Part shown: positions 35,777 to 47,812 of the stretch, piece by piece
How the letters are laid out: each line of letters begins with the position of its first letter
Position numbering within the stretch: the stretch's first letter is position 1
NCBI GenBank assembly: GCA_963920635.1
Contig: OY987303.1
Coordinates: forward strand, 18,330,175-18,394,174
DNA from: Pseudeuparius sepicola
Taxonomy: Eukaryota > Arthropoda > Insecta > Coleoptera > Anthribidae
DNA: 64,000 nt
Direction of reading: 5' to 3'
Position numbers and translations under genes: made by a program
The notes under the pieces: generated by a model
Database searches by the model: none
Told to the model about the DNA's origin: nothing
Seen by the model: only the letters and a program-made list of their open reading frames with translations

Positions 35777-36363
35777 GGTATTATACAGCGTGATGAGAAA
35801 AATACGAAAGTGATTTTTCTTCTTTTGGGTAGGTGGCTGTGAATTCATATTTGACATTGTCTTGGGATTCCAAACAACTTTTCTTAGTGCCATTCTGCTG
35901 TAGTTCAAAAAATCAGGGTACTTTACTCTTGAGGAATTTTCATATTTTTCATCCTTCTCTGTACAAGAATAGAAATTTCAAAAATTTTACGGGTGGATTT
36001 TGAGTTTAAGCACAAGCACCAACTTTTATCAAGAATAATTTTTTTTCGAGAAACTTCAAATAAAGAAAATTCCTATTTGTGTCCAACTTTCTGGCAGAGA
36101 CTGTATAATTAATATTTTGTCAACATCTGAATTAAATTGCGAAATTTGAACAAGTTATTCCTTAATTCAAGCCACGAGCGGTGTCACTTCAAAAATTTAT
36201 TTCTGAAATCCAACAGAATTTAAAGTTATATTGTCTAATTAATAATTAATCACAAAATATAGAGGTTTTATATAACGAAAAGAAGAAGGGTAAAACTTAC
36301 AGTCTCAGCTCCACAAACACAGCTTTTTTTATTTAACTGTACATATGTTTTCATTTAACTGTA

Positions 36364-37137
36364 GAGTAAAATCGGGGAATATGGAATAAGTCGGGTAATA
36401 TGGAATACACCCAAATTTTAGAAACCATCGCGCCCTCTAATGTTGGGTATCCAATCCAAATTTACATTTCTTAGTACACTGTTGTTCCACTCCTATCAAA
36501 GACTTTGGCCCTGCGCGCTTCTATACTGCGCGACATCAGTTATTTGACTTTTGAGGTTATCAAAGTTTTCGAACAGTGTCGGATCTGAATGTGAAACACG
36601 GGTATTTTCATCAAAATAATGACTTTTAACCACAAGGTAAGTGGCAAGTGACATGAGTTGATTAACTAATGTTAAAGCAGCAACAATATGCTTTCCCTTA
36701 ATTGTTGACAACTGGTTTTTCCTAAGGTGCATCGGGAGGGTAATATGGAATATGGCCAAGCCTATATTCCATTTAACCCGACTTTAATATTAGTTACTAA
36801 AAAATAATATATTTTGTGATTTTTCAATAGATTATCTAATATATTTTTAGAAAATAAAATAAATGTGCAGTAGTTTTGGGAATATTTTTGATTTTTTTTA
36901 GATCCGATACCACTATTCCATATTACCCCCCCGCTTTTGATTTACTTGAATAATGTGCCATTTTCTTAAGTTGCCAATTTTACCTATTTTACGACATTAC
37001 TGATCAAAACTACTTATTGCAATATATAAGCAATAGACATGAGCATAATATACTCAAAAATGAATAAATTATTTTGTTAATAAATATGTCTTTTCTAAAG
37101 AAATATAAATGGTATTCCATATTACCCGATCTTACTC
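36364..37137 (-). mobile_element. TA-flanked DNA transposon relic in PLE copy 2
   Basis: 774 bp bounded by TA (36362-36363 and 37138-37139), with TIRs GAGTAAAATCGGG(G/T)AATATGG and complement. A minus-strand frame of 87 codons (36496-36759) is the only sizeable open frame and I do not recognise it. TA target and size fit a pogo/Tc1-like non-autonomous element. It interrupts the CTGTACATATG word of the host retroelement. Confidence 0.8.
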
Positions 37138-37429
37138 TACATATGTTTATTTAACTGTATATATGTTTCAGCAGTATAACATTATAAAAATCAAAGCATT
37201 CTAGACGTCAACTTTTTAGTATGCGAAAGTGGAAAAATTGAACCTTTGAAGTTCTCTTCCCAAGTTCTCTTCAAAGATATTACAGCGACTTAATTCATTT
37301 TACTGGGATTCTCCATTTTATATTTAATGTTTTTGAATTTTTTACCAAGCCTTTCACACTGTCACTAAAAATTCAATTTTTCCACTTTCGCATACTAAAA
37401 AGTTGACGTCTTTGATGTTATAATGTTAT

Positions 37430-37476
37430 ACTGCTGAAGATGACCCCCTAGGTGGATTGAAACATAATATGTACAG
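37430..37476 (+). ncRNA. Decayed hammerhead-like motif (copy 2, right arm)
   Basis: ACTG, CTGAAGA, T and GAAAC are present and stem I can still pair with CAGT at 37473-37476. Stem II has lost complementarity on its 3' side (GGTGGATT instead of GGTGGGTC), and two bases are inserted in the stem III palindrome. It is probably inactive. Confidence 0.5.
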
Positions 37477-37609
37477 TTAAATAATAAAAAACTGTATTTG
37501 TGGAGCTGAGGCCGTAAGTTTTACCCTTCTTCTTTTCGTTATATATTTACACCTCCACTGCAAGACATTGGACTATTTCCTCAGTTTATAGAGGTTTTAG
37601 GTTAAGTAA

Positions 37610-38037
37610 CATGAACAGTATCTTCGCGCCTGCTTTGCCAACTCAAAGCGTTTTAGACATTTTGGCAGTATGCTCCGCGCTCCGCGTCTCATCCAAGCGT
37701 GCGATGGAAAAATGTACATCGTCGACAAAAGCCAAAATCCTCGTTTCAGAGATCCACTATATATTCGCACTCTTTATGCCCGCTCGTAAAGCCCGGTAAT
37801 CTCCACGGCGTCGAAGGCCAATTTGGCGAAATGAATGCATCGTGGAATCAATCTCGTCGCAGAATTGCCGCCATTAAACCATCACCGTATTCAGGGCGGC
37901 GTTCCCGGCCTTTATAAAGTCTTTTCCAGGCTCGTTTATTTTCATTACGCCTGTCCCGGCGCCCCCCGTTACCCGCCGGGGGCGCCCGCTCTTCAGGGGC
38001 GAAAGTTTGCCGTATATGCCGGGACGTTTGGAATCCG
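37610..38037. promoter_or_regulatory. GC-rich island at the left edge of the satellite
   Basis: Roughly 430 bp of GC-rich, non-repetitive sequence (CG-rich near 37670, 37930 and 37970). The frames 37611-37799 (+), 37835-38062 (+) and 37874-38101 (-) give no recognisable protein. It runs without a break into the first satellite unit at 38038, so the unit may have been captured from the neighbouring unique DNA. A regulatory role for vnd is possible but unproven. Confidence 0.3.
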
Positions 38038-41000
38038 TTATTGTTTGATATGTTTTTCGTAAAACTGAACCGCGTTTGTTATTTTTGTCAATACGCCACA
38101 ATATACTGCTGCTTATGTTAATCTCACTTTAATTACCGTTTATTACGGGAAAACTTTAAGCTTCAGGCTTAAGCACAGAATCTGTGGGCTTAAGGGTCCT
38201 GTAGCTACATTCTCAGAGATGGCTAGATCGATTGCACATCGGAGCTCAGAATCAGACCTTATTGTTTGATATGCTTTTCGTAAAACTGAACCGCGTTTGT
38301 TATTTTTGTCAATACGCGACAATATACTGCTGCTTATGTTAATCTCACTTTAATTACCGTTTATTACGGGAAAACTTTAAGCTTCAGGCTTAAGCACAGA
38401 ATCTGTGGGCTTAAGGGTCCTGTAGCTACATTCTCAGAGATGGCTAGATCGATTGCACATCGGAGCTCAGAATCAGACCTTATTGTTTGATATGCTTTTC
38501 GTAAAACTGAACCGCGTTTGTTATTTTTGTCAATACGCGACAATATACTGCTGCTTATGTTAATCTCACTTTAATTACCGTTTATTACGGGAAAACTTTA
38601 AGCTTCAGGCTTAAGCACAGAATCTGTGGGCTTAAGGGTCCTGTAGCTACATTCTCAGAGATGGCTAGATCGATTGCACATCGGAGCTCAGAATCAGACC
38701 TTATTGTTTGATATGCTTTTCGTAAAACTGAACCGCGTTTGTTATTTTTGTCAATACGCGACAATATACTGCTGCTTATGTTAATCTCACTTTAATTACC
38801 GTTTATTACGGGAAAACTTTAAGCTTCAGGCTTAAGCACAGAATCTGTGGGCTTAAGGGTCCTGTAGCTACATTCTCAGAGATGGCTAGATCGATTGCAC
38901 ATCGGAGCTCAGAATCAGACCTTATTGTTTGATATGCTTTTCGTAAAACTGAACCGCGTTTGTTATTTTTGTCAATACGCCACAATATACTGCTGCTTAT
39001 GTTAATCTCACTTTAATTACCGTTTATTACGGGAAAACTTTAAGCTTCAGGCTTAAGCACAGAATCTGTGGGCTTAAGGGTCCTGTAGCTACATTCTCAG
39101 AGATGGCTAGATCGATTGCACATCGGAGCTCAGAATCAGACCTTATTGTTTGATATGCTTTTCGTAAAACTGAACCGCGTTTGTTATTTTTGTCAATACG
39201 CCACAATATACTGCTGCTTATGTTAATCTCACTTTAATTACCGTTTATTACGGGAAAACTTTAAGCTTCAGGCTTAAGCACAGAATCTGTGGGCTTAAGG
39301 GTCCTGTAGCTACATTCTCAGAGATGGCTAGATCGATTGCACATCGGAGCTCAGAATCAGACCTTATTGTTTGATATGCTTTTCGTAAAACTGAACCGCG
39401 TTTGTTATTTTTGTCAATACGCGACAATATACTGCTGCTTATGTTAATCTCACTTTAATTACCGTTTATTACGGGAAAACTTTAAGCTTCAGGCTTAAGC
39501 ACAGAATCTGTGGGCTTAAGGGTCCTGTAGCTACATTCTCAGAGATGGCTAGATCGATTGCACATCGGAGCTCAGAATCAGACCTTATTGTTTGATATGC
39601 TTTTCGTAAAACTGAACCGCGTTTGTTATTTTTGTCAATACGCGACAATATACTGCTGCTTATGTTAATCTCACTTTAATTACCGTTTATTACGGGAAAA
39701 CTTTAAGCTTCAGGCTTAAGCACAGAATCTGTGGGCTTAAGGGTCCTGTAGCTACATTCTCAGAGATGGCTAGATCGATTGCACATCGGAGCTCAGAATC
39801 AGACCTTATTGTTTGATATGCTTTTCGTAAAACTGAACCGCGTTTGTTATTTTTGTCAATACGCGACAATATACTGCTGCTTATGTTAATCTCACTTTAA
39901 TTACCGTTTATTACGGGAAAACTTTAAGCTTCAGGCTTAAGCACAGAATCTGTGGGCTTAAGGGTCCTGTAGCTACATTCTCAGAGATGGCTAGATCGAT
40001 TGCACATCGGAGCTCAGAATCAGACCTTATTGTTTGATATGCTTTTCGTAAAACTGAACCGCGTTTGTTATTTTTGTCAATACGCCACAATATACTGCTG
40101 CTTATGTTAATCTCACTTTAATTACCGTTTATTACGGGAAAACTTTAAGCTTCAGGCTTAAGCACAGAATCTGTGGGCTTAAGGGTCCTGTAGCTACATT
40201 CTCAGAGATGGCTAGATCGATTGCACATCGGAGCTCAGAATCAGACCTTATTGTTTGATATGCTTTTCGTAAAACTGAACCGCGTTTGTTATTTTTGTCA
40301 ATACGCCACAATATACTGCTGCTTATGTTAATCTCACTTTAATTACCGTTTATTACGGGAAAACTTTAAGCTTCAGGCTTAAGCACAGAATCTGTGGGCT
40401 TAAGGGTCCTGTAGCTACATTCTCAGAGATGGCTAGATCGATTGCACATCGGAGCTCAGAATCAGACCTTATTGTTTGATATGCTTTTCGTAAAACTGAA
40501 CCGCGTTTGTTATTTTTGTCAATACGCGACAATATACTGCTGCTTATGTTAATCTCACTTTAATTACCGTTTATTACGGGAAAACTTTAAGCTTCAGGCT
40601 TAAGCACAGAATCTGTGGGCTTAAGGGTCCTGTAGCTACATTCTCAGAGATGGCTAGATCGATTGCACATCGGAGCTCAGAATCAGACCTTATTGTTTGA
40701 TATGCTTTTCGTAAAACTGAACCGCGTTTGTTATTTTTGTCAATACGCGACAATATACTGCTGCTTATGTTAATCTCACTTTAATTACCGTTTATTACGG
40801 GAAAACTTTAAGCTTCAGGCTTAAGCACAGAATCTGTGGGCTTAAGGGTCCTGTAGCTACATTCTCAGAGATGGCTAGATCGATTGCACATCGGAGCTCA
40901 GAATCAGACCTTATTGTTTGATATGCTTTTCGTAAAACTGAACCGCGTTTATTATTTTTGTCAATACGCGACAATATACTGCTGCTTATGTTAATCTCAC

Positions 41001-44000
41001 TTTAATTACCGTTTATTACGGGAAAACCTTAAGCTTCAGGCTTAAGCACAGAATCTGTGGGCTTAAGGGTCCTGTAGCTACATTCTCAGAGATGGCTAGA
41101 TCGATTGCACATCGGAGCTCAGAATCAGACCTTATTGTTTGATATGCTTTTCGTAAAACTGAACCGCGTTTGTTATTTTTGTCAATACGCGACAATATAC
41201 TGCTGCTTATGTTAATCTCACTTTAATTACCGTTTATTACGGGAAAACTTTAAGCTTCAGGCTTAAGCACAGAATCTGTGGGCTTAAGGGTCCTGTAGCT
41301 ACATTCTCAGAGATGGCTAGATCGATTGCACATCGGAGCTCAGAATCAGACCTTATTGTTTGATATGCTTTTCGTAAAACTGAACCGCGTTTGTTATTTT
41401 TGTCAATACGCGACAATATACTGCTGCTTATGTTAATCTCACTTTAATTACCGTTTATTACGGGAAAACTTTAAGCTTCAGGCTTAAGCACAGAATCTGT
41501 GGGCTTAAGGGTCCTGTAGCTACATTCTCAGAGATGGCTAGATCGATTGCACATCGGAGCTCAGAATCAGACCTTATTGTTTGATATGCTTTTCGTAAAA
41601 CTGAACCGCGTTTGTTATTTTTGTCAATACGCCGACAATATACTGCTGCTTATGTTAATCTCACTTTAATTACCGTTTATTACGGGAAAACTTTAAGCTT
41701 CAGGCTTAAGCACAGAATCTGTGGGCTTAAGGGTCCTGTAGCTACATTCTCAGAGATGGCTAGATCGATTGCACATCGGAGCTCAGAATCAGACCTTATT
41801 GTTTGATATGCTTTTCGTAAAACTGAACCGCGTTTGTTATTTTTGTCAATACGCGACAATATACTGCTGCTTATGTTAATCTCACTTTAATTACCGTTTA
41901 TTACGGGAAAACTTTAAGCTTCAGGCTTAAGCACAGAATCTGTGGGCTTAAGGGTCCTGTAGCTACATTCTCAGAGATGGCTAGATCGATTGCACATCGG
42001 AGCTCAGAATCAGACCTTATTGTTTGATATGCTTTTCGTAAAACTGAACCGCGTTTGTTATTTTTGTCAATACGCGACAATATACTGCTGCTTATGTTAA
42101 TCTCACTTTAATTACCGTTTATTACGGGAAAACTTTAAGCTTCAGGCTTAAGCACAGAATCTGTGGGCTTAAGGGTCCTGTAGCTACATTCTCAGAGATG
42201 GCTAGATCGATTGCACATCGGAGCTCAGAATCAGACCTTATTGTTTGATATGCTTTTCGTAAAACTGAACCGCGTTTGTTATTTTTGTCAATACGCGACA
42301 ATATACTGCTGCTTATGTTAATCTCACTTTAATTACCGTTTATTACGGGAAAACTTTAAGCTTCAGGCTTAAGCACAGAATCTGTGGGCTTAAGGGTCCT
42401 GTAGCTACATTCTCAGAGATGGCTAGATCGATTGCACATCGGAGCTCAGAATCAGACCTTATTGTTTGATATGTTTTTCGTAAAACTGAACCGCGTTTGT
42501 TATTTTTGTCAATACGCCACAATATACTGCTGCTTATGTTAATCTCACTTTAATTACCGTTTATTACGGGAAAACTTTAAGCTTCAGGCTTAAGCACAGA
42601 ATCTGTGGGCTTAAGGGTCCTGTAGCTACATTCTCAGAGATGGCTAGATCGATTGCACATCGGAGCTCAGAATCAGACCTTATTGTTTGATATGCTTTTC
42701 GTAAAACTGAACCGCGTTTGTTATTTTTGTCAATACGCGACAATATACTGCTGCTTATGTTAATCTCACTTTAATTACCGTTTATTACGGGAAAACTTTA
42801 AGCTTCAGGCTTAAGCACAGAATCTGTGGGCTTAAGGGTCCTGTAGCTACATTCTCAGAGATGGCTAGATCGATTGCACATCGGAGCTCAGAATCAGACC
42901 TTATTGTTTGATATGCTTTTCGTAAAACTGAACCGCGTTTGTTATTTTTGTCAATACGCCACAATATACTGCTGCTTATGTTAATCTCACTTTAATTACC
43001 GTTTATTACGGGAAAACTTTAAGCTTCAGGCTTAAGCACAGAATCTGTGGGCTTAAGGGTCCTGTAGCTACATTCTCAGAGATGGCTAGATCGATTGCAC
43101 ATCGGAGCTCAGAATCAGACCTTATTGTTTGATATGCTTTTCGTAAAACTGAACCGCGTTTGTTATTTTTGTCAATACGCGACAATATACTGCTGCTTAT
43201 GTTAATCTCACTTTAATTACCGTTTATTACGGGAAAACTTTAAGCTTCAGGCTTAAGCACAGAATCTGTGGGCTTAAGGGTCCTGTAGCTACATTCTCAG
43301 AGATGGCTAGATCGATTGCACATCGGAGCTCAGAATCAGACCTTATTGTTTGATATGCTTTTCGTAAAACTGAACCGCGTTTGTTATTTTTGTCAATACG
43401 CGACAATATACTGCTGCTTATGTTAATCTCACTTTAATTACCGTTTATTACGGGAAAACTTTAAGCTTCAGGCTTAAGCACAGAATCTGTGGGCTTAAGG
43501 GTCCTGTAGCTACATTCTCAGAGATGGCTAGATCGATTGCACATCGGAGCTCAGAATCAGACCTTATTGTTTGATATGCTTTTCGTAAAACTGAACCGCG
43601 TTTATTATTTTTGTCAATACGCGACAATATACTGCTGCTTATGTTAATCTCACTTTAATTACCGTTTATTACGGGAAAACCTTAAGCTTCAGGCTTAAGC
43701 ACAGAATCTGTGGGCTTAAGGGTCCTGTAGCTACATTCTCAGAGATGGCTAGATCGATTGCACATCGGAGCTCAGAATCAGACCTTATTGTTTGATATGC
43801 TTTTCGTAAAACTGAACCGCGTTTGTTATTTTTGTCAATACGCGACAATATACTGCTGCTTATGTTAATCTCACTTTAATTACCGTTTATTACGGGAAAA
43901 CTTTAAGCTTCAGGCTTAAGCACAGAATCTGTGGGCTTAAGGGTCCTGTAGCTACATTCTCAGAGATGGCTAGATCGATTGCACATCGGAGCTCAGAATC

Positions 44001-45334
44001 AGACCTTATTGTTTGATATGCTTTTCGTAAAACTGAACCGCGTTTGTTATTTTTGTCAATACGCGACAATATACTGCTGCTTATGTTAATCTCACTTTAA
44101 TTACCGTTTATTACGGGAAAACTTTAAGCTTCAGGCTTAAGCACAGAATCTGTGGGCTTAAGGGTCCTGTAGCTACATTCTCAGAGATGGCTAGATCGAT
44201 TGCACATCGGAGCTCAGAATCAGACCTTATTGTTTGATATGCTTTTCGTAAAACTGAACCGCGTTTGTTATTTTTGTCAATACGCGACAATATACTGCTG
44301 CTTATGTTAATCTCACTTTAATTACCGTTTATTACGGGAAAACTTTAAGCTTCAGGCTTAAGCACAGAATCTGTGGGCTTAAGGGTCCTGTAGCTACATT
44401 CTCAGAGATGGCTAGATCGATTGCACATCGGAGCTCAGAATCAGACCTTATTGTTTGATATGCTTTTCGTAAAACTGAACCGCGTTTGTTATTTTTGTCA
44501 ATACGCGACAATATACTGCTGCTTATGTTAATCTCACTTTAATTACCGTTTATTACGGGAAAACTTTAAGCTTCAGGCTTAAGCACAGAATCTGTGGGCT
44601 TAAGGGTCCTGTAGCTACATTCTCAGAGATGGCTAGATCGATTGCACATCGGAGCTCAGAATCAGACCTTATTGTTTGATATGCTTTTCGTAAAACTGAA
44701 CCGCGTTTGTTATTTTTGTCAATACGCGACAATATACTGCTGCTTATGTTAATCTCACTTTAATTACCGTTTATTACGGGAAAACTTTAAGCTTCAGGCT
44801 TAAGCACAGAATCTGTGGGCTTAAGGGTCCTGTAGCTACATTCTCAGAGATGGCTAGATCGATTGCACATCGGAGCTCAGAATCAGACCTTATTGTTTGA
44901 TATGCTTTTCGTAAAACTGAACCGCGTTTGTTATTTTTGTCAATACGCGACAATATACTGCTGCTTATGTTAATCTCACTTTAATTACCGTTTATTACGG
45001 GAAAACTTTAAGCTTCAGGCTTAAGCACAGAATCTGTGGGCTTAAGGGTCCTGTAGCTACATTCTCAGAGATGGCTAGATCGATTGCACATCGGAGCTCA
45101 GAATCAGACCTTATTGTTTGATATGCTTTTCGTAAAACTGAACCGCGTTTGTTATTTTTGTCAATACGCGACAATATACTGCTGCTTATGTTAATCTCAC
45201 TTTAATTACCGTTTATTACGGGAAAACTTTAAACTTCAGGCTTAAGCACAGAATCTGTGGGCTTAAGGGTCCTGTAGCTACATTCTCAGAGATGGCTAGA
45301 TCGATTGCACATCGGAGCTCAGAATCAGACCTTG
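38038..45334. repeat. Tandem satellite array, ~33 x 221-bp unit
   Basis: Unit starts (TTGTTTGATATG) fall at 38041, 38262, 38483, 38704, 38925 and so on, exactly 221 bp apart, with one 222-bp unit near 41580. From 38041 to 45334 this gives 33 units. Differences are very few: a G/C site in AATACGCSACAATA, and rare changes such as GTTTATT with AAAACCTTAAG. Each unit holds a near-perfect dyad (CTTAAGC, ACAGA, A, TCTGT, GG, GCTTAAG; 38168-38194 in the first). There is no open frame of note; 221 is not a multiple of three. The array is too uniform to be old or unhomogenised. Copy number may be compressed by assembly. Confidence 0.97.
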
Positions 45335-45742
45335 ATTTCTAGAGAGACTTGATTAGAGACTTCCGCAGGTTGAATGTGATGCTCGATGCTTCTTTGATTC
45401 TTCCGAATGCAGCCTGCAACTAAGACAGTCTGAGACTGTGTAGAACCACAAAAAAACGGTTTTTTAAGTACCATTCTTGACAAAACTCAAAAATAAAAGA
45501 GATATGCAAATCGAAAATTACAAACATCCACAGTTTTAAACGCGACCCTCTAAGTTTTAAAATTTATTCTTATTTTCAATCTGGGTTGCTTGCACTAAAA
45601 GCGTCGCTTTCATTGACAGTTATGTAAAGAAAAAGTATCTATTTCCTTATCAGTATTATTGAATAAATATATAGTTTTAAGTTTTAAGTCGACCCCTTTA
45701 TTTGTGAGTTTTGTCAAAAATGGTATAGGTATGTATGTAGTA
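45335..45742. other. Right flank of the satellite, no gene seen
   Basis: The array stops after CAGACCTT at 45334 and is followed by unique AT-rich sequence. I see no TSD-like or TIR-like sequence that would explain the boundary, and no gene. Confidence 0.5.
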
Positions 45743-46527
45743 CAGGCTGTTCACGAAATATTGGAGACCCCCCTCGCACCTTTCTTATTTTTGACCAGAG
45801 GAAATAGTGCTTTATATGAAAGTTTTAGAAAATTTTCTCAACTTTCCAACGCCGTTTTCAGAAAGAAAATCGAACGTCGCGTTTTCAAGATAGAGACCTA
45901 ATTTGTGTTTTTTAAATGGAACACCCTGTATGTTATTGAATTTTTAGATTCTAGGCTTCATTCCGATTACAACGATATGTATATTTAATATGTTTTATAT
46001 AACTTTTGTGGTAGAAAATTGCATTTTAAAACAGTATTACACAAAAACTAAGGTGGCCATGAAACTAGAACTAACACATGGTTTGTTCCAAGAGAAAAAA
46101 ACATAAAAACAGTAGAAAAGCATATAAATTTTACTACACAAACAAAATATTTAACAAAGTAGGTGTAACAATAACAATATTTTTCATAGGAACTGTTCGA
46201 ATTATAATCCGTTCACTTGGAGGCATGAGATATATCCCATTTTCAAATTATTAATTAATATTAATAAAAATATAAAACATATTAAACATATATATCGTTG
46301 TAATCGGAATGAAGCGTAGAATATAAAAATTCAATAACATACAGGGTGTTCCATTTAAAAAAAAACACAACTTAGGTCTCTATCTTGAAAACGCGACTTT
46401 CGATTTTCTTTCTGAAAACAGCGATGGAAAGTTTAGAAAATTTTCTACAACTTTCATATAAAACACTTTTTCCTCTGGTCAAAAATAAGAAAGTTAAGGG
46501 GGTCTCCAATATTTCGTGAACACCCTG
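45743..46527. mobile_element. TA-flanked fold-back element
   Basis: 785 bp between TA dinucleotides (45741-45742 and 46528-46529). The ends are CAGGCTGTTCACGAAATATT and complement; the arms of about 200 bp end at a CAGGGTGTTCCATTTAAA-type inner border (near 45920 and 46345). The frame 45659-45901 is a palindrome shadow. The central part (about 45940-46320) is also an inverted repeat (CGATATATATGTTTAATATG type). Confidence 0.82.
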
Positions 46528-47519
46528 TACCTACTACAAAAACCGTTCTATACATGATGCTGTTAAAAAAGTCACAACTTAAGAAACACCTTGTATACAC
46601 AAAGTGAATTTTTAAATATTCCGGGAAATTTTGCCCCAGGTGGCGGGTGATCAATACCTAGAAAAATTTTACTCTCTATTGTCTCCACAATTTTGTATGT
46701 ATACCTATTGATGGAGGGCCACCGGGCCACTGGAAATATCTCAACAAATTATGAATTTTCCGAGAACCTTATTCGAAGAAAAAAGCCTTTTCCACGTGAA
46801 ACAACTGAGGTAAAAAACACATTCGAGATCCATGCCTACTATATCCAAGATCTTTAAAAACGCCCTGATATAGACCAAACTTCTTCCGCTTATAACTTTT
46901 GTATTTCAATGAGCTAAACTGATTGCTTTAAACCTACCTACTTTATCAGCATTTAGAAAAAGCCATGGTTTAATCATGCTATGTTCTGTCATGTTTTCAG
47001 TATTTTTTCACAACAATTACAAATCTTTGAAATTTGATAATTCCATGCTGTTTTTATACACGATGCAAAATATTTCTTGAATTAATAACTCTTTAATGTT
47101 TAATTATTATTTAATAATAATGTTAGAAAAATGTCAAATTGTTTGTGAAACAGAAGCTTCTTGTTGTGTTATCCATCTATACCATAATTGGGTAACATTT
47201 TGAAAGCCCCATTAAACCTTCAAAAACCCTGGCAATTTTCTAAATTCTGTAGTGGGCTTAAAGCAATCAGGAATGTTCAGAAATTTCATTAAGAAATCTT
47301 TTCGGTAACTCCTAAACAAAACAGTTAGAAGTCGAAGAAGTTTCGTCAATTTTCGATTTTTTCAAAAATATTTCGGAAAGTCGCTCAGGATTTCGAATGT
47401 ACTAAGGTTAGAATGTGGTCATATCTTGCAACTGAATTTTAAACCAGTTCCACTTACTCGATTGAGCTCAAATTTTGCACACACTTTTGATGCTGGTACA
47501 ATCTAGTATGCTCAATATT

Positions 47520-47812
47520 GTAATTTGTTCAAAATGGCCTCCGCTTCAAGATGGCGGATTACCTATTTCTTCACAACCTCCTTGACATGGGTATTAAGTA
47601 TCAAATGAAAGGGTTTGACGAGTAGAAACCGGACAGGTGAATGACATCATACTAAAACCAATATGGCGGTCGCCCCAAGATATAGGATTATCTATTTATT
47701 CAAAACCTCTTTGACCTGGGTATCATTAAATGAAACGGTTTGTCAAGGAGAATAGGTACGTGACTTCATTCTAATTTCAATATGGCGGATGAACCAAGAT
47801 GGCGGATAATAA
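47520..47812. repeat. Degenerate ~120-bp tandem repeat
   Basis: The ordered words CAAGATGGCGGATTACCTAT, CCTCCTTGACATGGGTAT and AATGAAAGGGTTTG at 47549-47620 recur in altered form at about 47676-47740. The CAAGATGGCGGAT start recurs once more at about 47793. The spacing is about 117-127 bp. It is non-coding and of unknown origin. Confidence 0.7.

Larger units (their letters stand above)
30768..36257. other. Gene-free DNA with islands and repeats
   Basis: No gene recognised. Named contents are the hammerhead-like motif at 31761-31833, a repeat ending CCTGAGACACCC near 32040 that shares sequence with 58170-58240, GC-richer non-repetitive stretches at 32130-32420 and 33490-33930, and the fold-back at 35248-35776. 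Confidence 0.4.
36271..37586. mobile_element. Penelope-like fold-back retroelement (copy 2), 13-bp TSD
   Basis: The same family as 16482-18606, in opposite orientation. It starts TATAACGAAAAGAAGAAGGG and ends CTATTTCCTCAGTT, flanked by TATAGAGGTTTTA on both sides (36258-36270 and 37587-37599). The one-sided tail is now on the right. The left arm has lost most of its hammerhead-like motif and contains about three copies of an ATTTAACTGTACATATG word. The right arm keeps a decayed motif at 37430-37476. A TA-flanked element (36364-37137) lies inside the left arm. Confidence 0.72.

Noticed and set aside
41612..41806. 64-codon frame in the satellite
   Set aside because: It exists only because of a one-base insertion in one unit and has no family resemblance.
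38038..45334. CRISPR-like array
   Set aside because: The repeats are 221 bp, contiguous, with no variable spacers, and the DNA is eukaryotic; it is a satellite.
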